Source: Coniferiporia sulphurascens (Eukaryota > Basidiomycota > Agaricomycetes > Hymenochaetales > Hymenochaetaceae). From it: 64,000 bases of DNA. Below, piece after piece: positions 33,701 to 45,242 of the stretch. The stretch is from positions 372,001 through 436,000 of the forward strand of contig NBBA01000012.1 in NCBI GenBank assembly GCA_002794785.1, given 5' to 3'. The number at the start of each line of letters is the position of its first letter. Positions within the stretch are counted from its first letter, which is position 1. The notes under the pieces are model-generated. The model had not been told where the DNA came from, did no database searches, and worked only from the letters and a program-made list of their open reading frames with translations. The position numbers were made by a program, and so were the translations under genes.

Positions 33701-34790
33701 CGTAGAAGTGCCGCTTGGCCGCTCGTATGCCACGCTTGAATGCGCGGCAGGCTGCTGATCGCTGAAGGGGGGTGGTGGCCGTTGATATCGCCTGGAGGAG
33801 CGATTTACATGTCAGGGTCCACCATGGGACCTCGGTTTTACATGGCTTGGTGAGTCAGGTGAAGGGGGCGAGGGCGGCGGTCATGGAGGCGACTACCGCC
33901 TGCGCTTTAGTGTCTAGGGTGGTGGTGTCACCTGCCGGGAGGCTGAAGGCGGTTTCGAGTAATGGAAAGGCAATGTCAGTCCAGGGTTCTCTGTCGTCCA
34001 GGAGCAGCTGGCGCGTTTTCATGACAGGGGGTGGGGGTCGAGATGGCAGGGACCAGTGTAGCATAGCATGGTTGGACAGTGGGGAGATGGTTGACGAGCC
34101 CGAGTCTATGATGGAGTCGGGGTTGATGGCGGGTGGGGCCCAGATCATGTCGATAGGGCACCGCCGACGATTGTTGATGGGCCGTGAGTCAGAGTCTGGG
34201 AGGTGAGCTGGCACAAGGCCGTGCTCTTGGAAGAAGTCATTGAGGGGTTGCGCCCTCAAATCCTCCTGCCGAGCGGCAAGGAGTTCGGACCATGAGTGGT
34301 GGCAATGGCTGAAGTCGCCTGCCACTAGGAGGGTGGAGGCCAAGTCTGGCAGGATCGTGTAGAGGAACGACTCACCTGGGTATTGTGGGGTGGTGGTGGT
34401 GTGGTCTGGTGTGTGCATCCCATAAAAGTTGCACAGTCGGATCGTCAGGTGGGTGCAGATTTCGATGGTGAGGACATCAGTGCCTGATGAGGCAGCCCCG
34501 AGGACAGACCATGAGGTAGCAGGGATGGCGCGGGAAACATATGTGACCACCCGGGGCTGGGTGGCCGGGGGTAGGACTGCTATGTACCCGGGAAGGGAGG
34601 GGATGTTGAGGACCGGCGAGCTGGTGGGGTTGGTGAGGGATGGCTGGAGGCCGATTTGATACCAGGGAGGTTCCTGAATCAATATAACAGTGGGCGGGGA
34701 TGGGTCAGTAGTGAGAATTGGGACAAGGGAATGGACCGTGGCTAGAGAGCGCATGGCATTCCACTGAAGAATAGAGATGTCTCTATTCAT
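30784..34790 (-). pseudogene. ORF2 (endonuclease, RT, RNase H), F
   Basis: Start MNRDISILQWNAMRSL at 34790. Endonuclease open for 311 codons (LIQEPPWYQ, CNFYGMHTPDH, LLVAGDFSHCHHSW, DMIWAPPAINPDS, LSNHAMLHW: the SDH motif is SNH here). TGA at 33853-33855 replaces CGA of B2. A G-run at about 33495 shifts the frame once. RT: VVMLRKPNKKDLFLP, SVLTVDIQGFFNSVHP, stop, GTPQGLLVSPILSTIF, LTYVDDHLLMQVGPS. From 32460 a 558-codon stretch is open: WILGIYKGASPFSTN, RNase H VFTDGSRMGTKSGS, DAEIFSL, FLSDSLTALHLI, CPGHSDIPGNEWAD, then the Cys/His tail to PPFSSVQ. Confidence 0.9.
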
Positions 34791-35365
34791 TGGTCCTCCA
34801 TGTGGTCGTTGTCGGGTCCGTCAATGGCCGCCTCGATTTGGCGGAAGCGCCATTTCTTGGGGCATTGAGGTAGGGTAGTGGGGTGGTTGCCTTTGCAGTT
34901 TGTGCAGTAGCGGGGGTGAGGGCAGTGGTCACCCTCAATGGCTTCGGAGGTGCAAGATGCGTGCGACTTACAGTGGTTGCGGGTGAGATGTCCTCCCCCA
35001 CAGTTGGCGCAGCAGGGCTGGGCGTGGCACCCCCTCGTTCCATGGCCGAGGCCCTGGCAGCGCTCACATTGTGTGAGGCCGGGGCAGTATGGTGGGACTG
35101 AGAGGGAGAGGGCGGAGCCGAATAGCCATACATGTGGGCGCTTGAGGAGTTGCGCCCTGATGGATCCATCGGGGTCGGAGAAGGAGAACACCATGGGGCA
35201 CTTCTGGAGGGTCGGGAGGTGCTCCTCTGTCATGGCGAAGTGGGGGTTGACCACAAAGTCGAGGGGACAGAGTGATGGGTTGTTCCAAATTTTGGCCATG
35301 AGGGCCTTGGGGGATATGGTGTGGCCGTTCTGGCCAAAGAGGTAGTCCACACAGGGCACCATAGA
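34787..35365 (-). pseudogene. ORF1 C-terminal third (knuckles), F
   Basis: Minus strand from SMVPCVDYLFGQNGH through LCPLDFVVNPHFA, VWLFGSALSLSVPP to knuckles CERCQGLGHGTRGC, CCANCGGGHLTRNHCKSH and CTNCKGNHPTTLPQC, ending MEDQ with ATGA overlap into ORF2 (34787-34790). No internal stop. Confidence 0.87.
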
Positions 35366-37183
35366 GTCGCTCCGTCCCCTGCCATTGGCGTCTCGAACAC
35401 CGAGTTTACTCGGTCTTTTGCGCACATCAGCTGCCCCCCATCCGAAGGCTCCAACCCCCCGGCCGGCTCCAACAAGCCTGGCGGGATGGAGGACATCCTC
35501 GAGAACCCACACACGCCCTCACCACCACTGACCCACAAGCGCTCTGCAGAGAGCCTCTCCCCACACACCCCCCGCCCTCGCCCTTGGGACCAGTTCGAGC
35601 CGCACACGGCAGGGTTCATGTATGCCATCTCCCGTGCCTTGGAGGACTTCGACTGGAAGACTCTCTGCACCAATATCGCTGAGACCGACACAGCTGCCGC
35701 CCAGTTTGTAGGGGACCTCCTCTGGAACCTTCAACAAACCATCGCCGGTGTCATTAGGGATGAGAAGGACCCCCAACACATCGTCTCCTGCAACATGGAG
35801 ATGGCCTACAACTTTGCCAGGAAGGGAGCGGAAGCCTCCCTCCCAGCGCCCTTCACCCCAGCCCCCCCTGTCAAAGGACCCCGGCCACCACCCCCCAACC
35901 CTCCGCCCATACCAGGACCCCCGGAACCGCTAACATCTCGCCCGATGTGGCCATGCTGACTAACATTGTTAAGCAGCTCTCCACAGAGGTCACTTCCATC
36001 TCCTGACGGGTCTCAACGCTTGTCAACCGGCCTGCCCCCTGCACCCCACCGGCCCAGAAGGCCCAGGCCACTACCACCACCCCCCAGGTCGCCATCACCG
36101 CAGCACCAACACCCTATGCCCAGGTGGCGGCTGCCCCAGCCCCACCCACTGCCTCCAACCCCAACCCCGCAGCACCCGCTCCGGGCGCTGCCTTTACGAC
36201 AGTGACCCACAAGAAGAAAAAAAAGCAATGCCAAGTTCCACCCCCACCCCCGATGTATGCCAAGGACCCCACCCTGGTCCTCCTCCCAGCAATCTCGCTC
36301 AAATCCGAGATCCAGCTCCCGGCCATGCACCTCACCGCCACTGCTCGTGAGTTCTTCTCCTCCCTTCCCACTGCTGACCAGGTCACAGTCTTGGCCTCCT
36401 CCTTCAACATGAAGGGGAACCTCGTGACCTCTTTCGCCAAGCGCCCCACTTCTGCCTCCCTGGCCACAGACACGATCATTAATCGACACTCCGTGGCCTT
36501 CGCGGCCCACATGCGGGAGCGCTGCCTCTCGGTCCCAGTCGACAAGATCCCCAAGAAGTACATGCTCACCCCCATCCGTGTCCGCCCCCAGTCCGCCCTT
36601 CGCATCTCCATGGTGCCCTGCATGGACTACCTCTTTGGCCAGAACGGCCACACCATATCCCCAAGGCCCTCATGGCCAAAATTTGGAACAACCCATCACT
36701 CTGTCCCCTTGACTTTGTAGTCGACCCTCACTTTGCCGCCACCGAGGAGCACCTCCCGACCCTCCAGAAGTGCCCCATGGCGTTCTCCTTCTCCGACCCC
36801 GATGGATCCATCCAGGCACAACTCCTCAAGCGCCCATGTGTATGGTTGTTCGGCTCCACCCTCTCCCTCTCGGTCCCACCTTACCGCCCCAGCCTCACAC
36901 AATGTGAGTGCTGCCAGGGCCTCGGCCATGGAACGAGGGGTGCCACGCCCAGCCCTGCTGCGCCAACTGTGGGGGAGGACACCTCACCCGCAACCACCAT
37001 AAGTTGTGCACATCCTGTGCTTCCAAAGCTGTCGAGGGCGACCACTGCCCTCACCCCCACTACTGCACAAACTGCAAAGGTGACCACCCCGCTACCCTAC
37101 CTCAATGCCCCAAGAAACGGCGCTTCCGCCAGATCGAAGTGGCCATTGACGGACCTGACGATGACCACATGGAGGACCAATGA
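35366..37183 (+). pseudogene. ORF1 (without N-terminus), B2
   Basis: FTRSFAHISCPPSEGSNP, PRPWDQFEPHTAGFMYAISR, QFVGDLLWNLQQ, MEMAYNFARKG; then shifts near 35870 and 36660 and near 36935, and TGA at 36004-36006. Later parts: KKKKKQCQVPPPPPMYAKD, RVRPQSALRISMVPC, knuckles CECCQGLGHGTRG, CCANCGGGHLTRNHHKLC and CTNCKGDHPATLPQC. Ends MEDQ with ATGA overlap (37180-37183). Confidence 0.87.
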
Positions 37184-40100
37184 ATAGAGACATCTCTATT
37201 CTTCAGTGGAATGCTGCGCACTCTCTGGCCGCAGTCCATTCCCTTGTCCCGATCCTCACTACTGACCCATCCCCACCCACCATCATTTTGATTCAGGAAC
37301 CCCCCTGGTACCAAATCGGTCTCCAGCCATCCCTTACTGACCCCACCGGAATGCCGGTCCTCAACATACCCTCCCTTCTGGGGTACATAGCTGTCCTACC
37401 CCCAGCCACTCGGCCCCAGGTGGTCACTTATGTTTCCCACGCCATCCCCACCACATCATGGTCTGTCCTTGGGGCCACCTCATCAGGCACTGATGTCCTC
37501 ACTATCGAAATCCGCGCCCATCTGATGATCCGCCTGTGCAACTTTTATGGGATGCATGCGCTGGACCATACCACCACCACCCCACAATACCCAGGTGAGT
37601 CGTTCCTCTATACGATACCGCCAGCCTTGGCCTCCACCCTCCTGGTGGCAGGCGACTTCAACCGTCGTCACCATTCATGGTCCGAACTCCTCGCCGCTCG
37701 GCAGGAGGACTTGAGGGCACAACCCCTTGATGACTTCTTCTGAGAGCATGGCCTCATGCCAGCTCACCTCCCAGACTCTGACTCGCAGCCTGTCGGCAAT
37801 CGTCGGCGGTGCCCTATCGACATGATCTGGGCCCCACCCGCCATCAACCCCGACTCCATCATAGATTTGGGCTCATCAACCACCTCCCCACTGTCCGACC
37901 ATGCTATGCTATGCTGGTCCTTGCCGTCTCGACCCCCACCCCCTGTCATGAAAACACGCTGGCTCCTCCCGGACAACAGAGAACCCTGGACCGATATCGC
38001 CTTTCCATTACTCAAAACCGCTTTCCGCCTCCCAGCAGGCAACACCCTCACCCTAGACGTCAAAGCACAGGCGGTGGTCGACTCCATGATCGCTGCCCTT
38101 GCCCCCTTCACCCGACTCGCCAAGCCATCTAAAACTGAGGTCCCCTGGTGGACCCCAACATGCAAATCGCTCCCCCAGGCGATCTCAACGGCCACCACCC
38201 CCCTTCAGTGATCAGCAGCCCACCGTGCTTTCAAACGTGGCATATGAGCGGCCAAGCGGCATTTCTACACCAACCAAGCCGACACTGTGGATGCCTCCAA
38301 TATCTGGAGCTGGGCCAAACGTGGCCTCGGCAACCGACCTACACCCATCCCATCGTTAAAAAAGGGCGATGGCACCTTCACCCAATCGGATGATGAGAAA
38401 GGTGAGCTCTTCCGCACAACCTTCTTCATGCCCCCCCCACCCCCGGTAGCAGCTGTCACCCCACCACCCCCCCCCCCAACCAGCTGCCCCGCCTATACTC
38501 CTAGTGGAGCTTACAGGGGCACTGGCTGACACCTCCAACTTGTCGGCTCCAGGCCTCTCAGGGATCGGCTATTGCCCACTCAAATGGGTGGTAGATGCCT
38601 ACCCAGAAGAGATCCTTACCCTTTTCAACAACTGCCTGTGCATGGGGCACCACCCCAAGTGCTGGCAGGTGGCAAAAGTGGTAATGCTGTGGAAGCCTAA
38701 CAAGAAGGACCCATTCTCACTGAGATCTTATTGGCCCATCACCCTTGAGGAGACCTTAGGGAAACTCCTCAAAAAGATCATAGCTAACCGGCTCCAGTTC
38801 CTCGCTAACATGCGGGACTGGCTGCCACCTAACCAATACGGGGGGGCATCAGGGACACTCAGTCTACAATGCCACCCAGCATCTCTTACAGATTGCAGAA
38901 CGCACCCATGCAGAGGGCCTTGTATATTCGGTCCTCGCGGTCGACATACAGGGCTTCTTCAACTCAGTGCACCCACAACTCCTCCACTGACAACTGCTGG
39001 ACCTCCAGTGCCCACCTGACATGGCGGACTGGTGTCTGTCCTTCATGATGGATTGGCAAGTCGCCATCGCTTTCGATGGCACCACCCTCCCAACCGCCCA
39101 GAAACCCGACCTCGGCACCCCACAGGGATTGCCAGTATCCCCCATCCTCTCCACCATATTCATGGGCATGGTCCTCCAGAAATTTCACCAAACCGGCACC
39201 ACTGCCCTAGCATATGTTGATGATCACCTCCTCATACGCATCAGCCCCAGCGTGGCATCCAACTGCCAGCAACTCGCCACCGCCTACCACCAACTCGACG
39301 CTCTCTTTGGTGACATTGGTCTCAACATTGAGGCTTCCAAGACAGAGTGCCTACACTTCCACCCACCCCAGCACCGTTCCTCAGCATACACCAACTGGGA
39401 CTCAGCTGGGGTCCAGGTAGACCCGACCACACTCATCCGACCTTTGATCCCCCTCCACTGGCTGGGGATTTGGTGGGACCCCGCCCTCACCTTCAAGGCC
39501 CATGTTGAACGAATGCACTCCAAAGGCCTCTCCACCCTCGCCACCCTCTGCATCCTCGGCAATACTGAACACGGCATCTCGGCCCTCCTCCTCCATTGCC
39601 TATACATCTCCTGCATCCACTCTGTCATTACATGGGGGGTGCTGGTTTGGTATCATGGGCAGCGCCAAAAAACACTAGTAAGCCGCCTGCAGGCTGTGCA
39701 AAACATGGCCTGCAGATGGATTCTCGGTGTCTACAAAGGCGCCTCCCCCTACTCAACAAATTTTCTTTGCTCCCTTCCCCCTCTCTCCTATTATTTTGAA
39801 TATGCGAAGACCCTCCATTCTCTGCATCTTTGGCGCACCCCACACTCCGTCAGTAGAAAACGTTATTATAAAACCATAGCTAACCGCCCTTTCTCCACTT
39901 CTCTGCAGGTCCGGGTCCCCCGGGTTCAACCGGTTCCTGCATACACTCATCCCCCTTGGACGGATCCTCTGGCATTTATGAACGGCTGAGTATCATTTGC
40001 CTCTCCTATCATTCCAGTTAGCAAAGACACCCACGAACAATTTGTGGAAGCCGTGCGCTCCCTGAGCACCCTCCCCCACCTCCAGGTCTTCACTGATGGC

Positions 40101-41189
40101 TCCCACATGGGGACAAAGTCTGGTTCCACCGTCTGCGCCATGATGGGCCTCACTCGCCTAAAATCTCGCCGACTCGCCTCCCCTACATGTGCCACAGCAA
40201 CGGATGTGGAGATCTTCTCCCTCACCTCTGCACCCACATGGGCTGCACACCACCTCCGGGATTTATTGCCTGTCGCATCTGACACCTTCTTTCTGTCAGA
40301 TTCACTGATGGCACTCCACCTCATCCATACATGGGCGCCAGTCCCAGGCACCCATCTCCTTCATCAATGGAAGGCTGGGGTCCAGACTCTCTTGGACTCA
40401 TATCTGGAACTTTCTGTGCATTTCATCTGGTGTCCGGGTCACTCCGACATTCCAGGGAATGAATGGGCCAACCATGAGGCCAAGTTCGCAATGAATCTCC
40501 CCTCGTCCTCCCTTGCCCCCTCTACCTCCACCCTGAAGGAAACCGCCATCAAAACCCTAATGGAATGGTGGTCTCTTTCTCTCACCCGCCCTCTGGCCTT
40601 GACAGCCGACAAGTACTTGGCTGCCAATGGTGACCCCTCCTGCAGACCATGGAAGTTACTCAACCAGTCAGTCGACCATCCCCGCCATGAGCTCTCGGCA
40701 GTCGCCCAGGTCCTCTGCCATGCCGGTCCCTACAGGGGCTACTGGCTGAGCTTCGACTCAGTCTACCGGCGCAGACACGGCCTGATCTTGCATTGCAGGT
40801 GGCACAACCACCCCCCCTGGCCAGCCCAATCCACCACCCATGTCCTGGGCAGGTGTCGTACATTCCGACCATGGATCCGAAAGGTCTGGCCCCCCCGTGA
40901 CCCACTTCCGACCCACCACACAGAGTGGGCCGATGAAGACCATCTCCAGGTTCTGCACCACTGGCTGAAACTGACCGGGCACTTGAACCGCCTATCCGAA
41001 GGCACCTCCACCACCATCCGCCTGGCATTTGCTGTGATGGAATTAGAGGGGCACCCTACCGATGAAGATATGGACTTGGACCTCCTCAGGGGATACATGA
41101 GTCATATGCTTGGACCCTGACCCCAGGACCCAGACCCGGCTCTCTTGGAGCTTTCAGGTGTGCTTCCTCCCTTTTCCTCTACTCAGTGA
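37180..41189 (+). pseudogene. ORF2 (endonuclease, RT, RNase H), B2
   Basis: About 1335 codons. Endonuclease: MNRDISILQWNAAHSL, LIQEPPWYQ, LLVAGDFNRRHHSW, DMIWAPPAINPDS, LSDHAMLCW. RT: VVMLWKPNKKDPFSL, frameshift near 38850 from one extra G, SVLAVDIQGFFNSVHP, GTPQGLPVSPILSTIF, LAYVDDHLLIRISPS. RNase H: VFTDGSHMGTKSGS, DVEIFSL, FFLSDSLMALHLI, CPGHSDIPGNEWAN (last catalytic D is N). TGA stops at 37741, 38209, 38247, 38988, 39987 and 41118; for at least 38209, 38247, 39987 and 41118 the F copy has CGA. Confidence 0.9.
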
Positions 41190-41502
41190 CTGCCTTTCAA
41201 ACTCTCCCGCATATGTCCCGGCCAGCGCTCTCACCCTCCCTTTCCAATTCTAAGTTACCCCTGTTACCTGCCCTCATCCGCTTGGTTTCGTTGTAGTGAT
41301 ATGTACTCCTCTCTCTTTCTTTTCCTCTACTAATAGGGGCCCTTCCCACCTTGGCTCCCTTCGGGGAGCAGGGCCCCTGCCCAGTTTCGCACATTGTGCG
41401 ATGACAGGCGCCTCCATTGTTATGTAGTTAGGGCCCCCCCGAAGGGGAGGCAGCTTGTAATTATGTAATACTGCAGGAATAATAATAATAATTTAAAAAA
41501 AA
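41190..41502 (+). promoter_or_regulatory. LINE 3' UTR, family B version (B2)
   Basis: GGGGCCCT (41336-41343) pairs with AGGGCCCC (41370-41377), where family A has GGGGCTCT and AGAGCCCC: both sides of one pair changed together. The second hairpin near 41430-41452 is C-run, GAA loop, G-run with a mismatch. Tail aataataataat then A-run. Confidence 0.75.
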
Positions 41503-43657
41503 CTGAGTCAAAGCTCAGCCAGTAGCCCCCATAGGGACCAGCATGGCAGAGGATCTGGGCGACTGCGGAGAGCTCGCAATGGGGGTGGTCGACCAAGTGC
41601 ATCAGGAGTTTGCGCAGTCAGCGGGAGGGGGTGCCGTTGACCGCCAGGTACTTATCGGTGGTCGATGCAAGTGGTCGGGCAAGTGAGAGGGACCATTGCT
41701 CCATGAGGGTGTTCACGGCAGCCTCTTTCAGTGCAGAGGTGGAGGGTGAGAGGGAAGACGGGGGTAGGTTTGTGGCAAACTTTGCCTCGCTGTCTGCCCA
41801 TTCATTGCCGGGGATGTCGGAGTGACCCGGGCACCAGACGAAGTGAATGGAAAGATCTGGATACGAGTCCAAGAGAGTCAGGACTCCAGCCTTCCATTGG
41901 TGAAGGAGGTGAGCACCTGGGACTGGCACCCATGTGCAGATAAGGTGAAGTGCCGTCAGCGAATCTGACAGAAAGAAGATATTGGATGCGACAGGCAGGA
42001 GGTCCCATAGGTGGTGTGCAGCCCATGTGGGTGCAGAGGTGAGGGAGAAGATCTCTGCGTCCATGGTGGTGGCGCATGTGGGGGAGGTGAGCCGGCGAGA
42101 TTTGAGGCATGTGAGGCCTTGCATGGCGCAAACGGCTGATCCAGACTTCGAGCCCATGCGGGAGCCATCGGTGAAGACCTGGAGGTGGGGGAGGGTGCTC
42201 AGGGAGCGCACGGCTTCCACGAATTCCTCACAGGTGTCCGTGCTGACCGGAGTGATAGGAGTGGCAAACGATACTTGTCTGGTCATAAATGCCAGAGGAT
42301 CCGTCCATGGGGGATGAGTGTATGCAGGGACTGGTTGCACCCGAGGGACCCGGACCTGCAGAGAAGTGGAAAAGGGATGGTTAGTTACTGCTTTATTATA
42401 ATGTTTTCTACTGACAGAGTGCAGGGTGCGCCATAGGCACAGAGAATGGAGGGTCTTCGCATATTCAAAATAATAGGAGAGAGGGGGAAGGGAGCAAAGA
42501 AAATTTGTTGAGTAGGGGGAGGCGCCTTTGTAGACACCAAGAATCCATCTGCGGGCCGTGTTTTGCACAGCCTGCAGGCGGCTTACTAGTGTTTTTTGGT
42601 GCCGACCATGGTACCAGACCAGCGCACCCCAGGTGAGGATGGAGCGGATGCAGGCGGTATACAATCGGCAGAGGAGGAGGGCCAAGATGCCGTGCTTGGT
42701 GTTGCCAAGGATGTGGAGGGCAGCGAGAGTGGAGAGGCCCTTGGAGTGCATTCGCTCCACATGGGCCTTGAAGGTGAGGGCGGGGTCCCACCATATCCCG
42801 AGCCATCGTAGTGGGATAGAGGGTCGGATTAGCATGGCGGGGTCAACCTGAACCCCGGCAGTGTCCCAGTTGGTGTATGCTGCAGAGCGGCGCCGAGGTG
42901 GGTGGAAGTGGAGGCACTCAGTTTTGGTGGCCTTGATGTTGAGACCAATGTCGCTGAAATGAGCATTAAGTTGGTGATAGGCGTTGGACAGTTGCTGGCA
43001 GTTGGATGCCACGCTGGGTCCGACGCGCACGAGGAGGTGGTCGTCTACATAGGCGAGGGCGGTGGTGCCGGTTTGGTGAAATTTCCAGAGGACCACACCT
43101 GCAAAAATGGTGGAGAGGATAGGAGATACCAGCGACCCTTGGGGGGTGCCGAGGTCGGGTTTCTGGGCTGTTGGGAGGGTGGTGCCGTCGAATGCTATGG
43201 CGACCTGCCGATCTGTCATGAAGGACAAGCACCAGTCCACTATGTTGGGTGGGCACTGGAGGTCCAGCAGTTGTCAGTGGAGGAGTTGTGGGTGGACCGA
43301 TTCGAAGAAGCCCTGTATGTCGACCACTAGGACCGAGCATACACAGCCCTCTGCATGGGCACATTCTGCAATCTGTAGGAGGTGCTGGGCAGTGTCATAG
43401 ACTGAGTGTCCTTGACGTCTCCCATATTGGTTAGGTGGCAGCCAGTCCTGCGTGTTAGTGAGGAACTGGAGCCGGTTAGCTATGATCTTTTTGAGGAGTT
43501 TCCCTAGGGTCTCCTCGAGGGTGATGGGCCAGTATGAACATGGTGAGAAGGGGTCCTTCTTGTTTGGCTTCCTAAGCATTACCACTTTTGCTGCCCACCA
43601 GCACTTGGGGTGGTGCCCCATGCACAGGCAGTTGTTGAAAAGGGTAAGGATCTCTTC
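41503..43657 (-). pseudogene. G ORF2, antisense: RT to RNase H
   Basis: Family B copy on the minus strand. From 43240 down, 540 codons are open: GTPQGSLVSPILSTIF, LAYVDDHLLVRVGPS, LRWLGIWWDPALTFKAH, WILGVYKGASPYSTN, RNase H VFTDGSRMGSKSGS, DAEIFSL, FLSDSLTALHLI, CPGHSDIPGNEWAD. At 43657 it is interrupted by the A3::M4 composite. Its 3' end is missing left of B2. Confidence 0.88.
43643..43657. repeat. Target-site duplication of the A3::M4 composite (left copy)
   Basis: ggtaaggatctcttc, repeated without mismatch at 50148-50162. It encloses 6490 bp. G RT is continuous across it (WVVDAYPEEILTLFN). Confidence 0.95.
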
Positions 43658-45242
43658 TTTTTATTTTATTTTTTATTTTATTTATTATTCCTGCAGTATT
43701 ACATAATTACAAGCTGCCCCCCCAAAGGGGGGGCCCTAACTACATAACAACAGAGGTGCCCGTCATCACACAATGCACAAAACTGGGCAGGGACCCTGCT
43801 CCCTGAAGGGTGCCAAGGTGGGAAGGGTCCCTATTAGCAGAAGAAACGAAAGAGGGAGGAATACATATCGCTACGATGAAACCAAGCGGATGAGGGCAGG
43901 TAACGGGGGTAACTTAGAATTGGGAAAGGGAGGGCGAGAGCACCAGCCAGGACATACCAGAATTAAAGAGCACCCTTGTGGGGCCCCACTATGCGTGCAC
44001 CTTCCTCATGACATAGAAGCCTGACCGGTAGGACTTACACCCGACACGCTGTCCTCTACAGTGCGCTGGATTGGGAAGGGCGTGCCGCGCCAGGGAGACA
44101 TTCCGAGTGAGGGTCATGGCGCCATAGGCACTACCCCACCCATTGGGTGCCCCCCCTACCCTACACATTCCCCTCCTTACCCTGCTTACCATTGTAGAGT
44201 GCCGCTCGTTTCTGGGAATCAACTTAAGCACACAGTAGGACTTACTCCTATGCACACCCATGCCAGATTTAGTGCTCTGGAGCCAGTGGAGGGAACTATC
44301 CCCCACCGCTACAGTTCGCTCCATAGTGGAGGGGTTTCCTAGGCCCCCCCGGAGTTTCCTGTTCCCCAGCACACACTTCAGAGCCCCAAAGGGGAATATT
44401 CGGGCACAAGGCCTGCTTCTGGATCCGCAGCATACCGGAGTTGACGTGTTGCCAGAGGCTTGGACCCCGGCCTATCTCTTCCAAGGCTGCCAGGGAGTCC
44501 GCTTGACTAACCACCTCCCGGGGGGCACCAACGCCTACCCTCAAAAGGGCTAGGGCCAGCCACACCCCCCCAAAAGGCCCATGGTGGCCTGTCGCTTTCG
44601 CATCGGCTAGTTCTTACCGCAATGCCATGTGTTATGAAGCCCCTATCTCCTTATAGCAACTAGTGCTGTCATCAGAGACCCTTTTGGGATTTGGGGCAGC
44701 AGTTTTTATGGCTTGTCTTGCCAGGGACAATGCGGCCCCAGGATTTTAAGTCCCGACCCGAAGGCCAGATCCGAGTCTCCCCGAACCCGAGGTCTCCCAA
44801 CCGAAGCCGACCGCTGGAGGGCAGAGGGTTACCCCCCCCCCCCGCAGGTGTGGGGACGTTAATGTCGTGTCCCCCCCCGACTGGCAGGCATGCGCCCCTT
44901 GCGCCGCCGAAAGGCGGACCAGCCGAGCACCATGCCCCGAGAGAGCACGGCAGATGTGAGAGAGGATCTTGGTACTCACTGAGCCATCCCCCCCCAATGC
45001 AATGTTAACAATGGGTTGCATACCCCCTGGCGGGTGTGAGCCCCTTTTGCGCCATCAGACGATGCTGCTACAGCACCTCGGCAACCAGCAAGCAGCGCTC
45101 CTTTATAAAAGGTGCGCAGTCAGGAACCTTCTCTCATGTCGACCCAGTAGAATACCAGACCAGAGCATGGGTTGCTGCGACAAACCCCAAGACGACCCCC
45201 AGTGAAACCAGAGATGGTGGTGGTAAGAGGACAAGAAGGATG
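43658..45242 (-). mobile_element. M4: module-LINE chimera forming the 3' end of a composite
   Basis: Minus strand: poly(T) and antisense LINE 3' UTR to 43956 (no ORF2 codons kept), then the complete module 43957-45242 with both typical ends. Closely similar to M1. It is followed without gap by A3 in the same orientation, at a point inside A3 ORF2. There is no A3 sequence on its other side. Confidence 0.9.

Larger units (their letters stand above)
30485..35365 (-). mobile_element. F: family B LINE lacking its 5' end, antisense
   Basis: Poly(T) from 30485, 3' UTR, all of ORF2 (30784-34790) and the C-terminal third of ORF1 (34787-35365). The 5' end stops inside ORF1 at the residues where B1 was cut, and abuts sense element B2 with no spacer. 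Among the best preserved copies here. Confidence 0.88.
35366..41502 (+). mobile_element. B2: family B LINE, 5' truncated
   Basis: Starts in ORF1 (codons for APSPAIGVSNTEF) directly after F, and runs through ORF1, ORF2, 3' UTR and tail to about 41502, where antisense G begins in the Cys/His region of ORF2. No matching TSD can be found between left and right flanks. Confidence 0.88.

Noticed and set aside
35366..41502. F plus B2 as one twin-primed insertion with 5' inversion
   Set aside because: Twin priming would invert the 5' part of the same element; F carries ORF2 and its own poly(A), which B2 also has.
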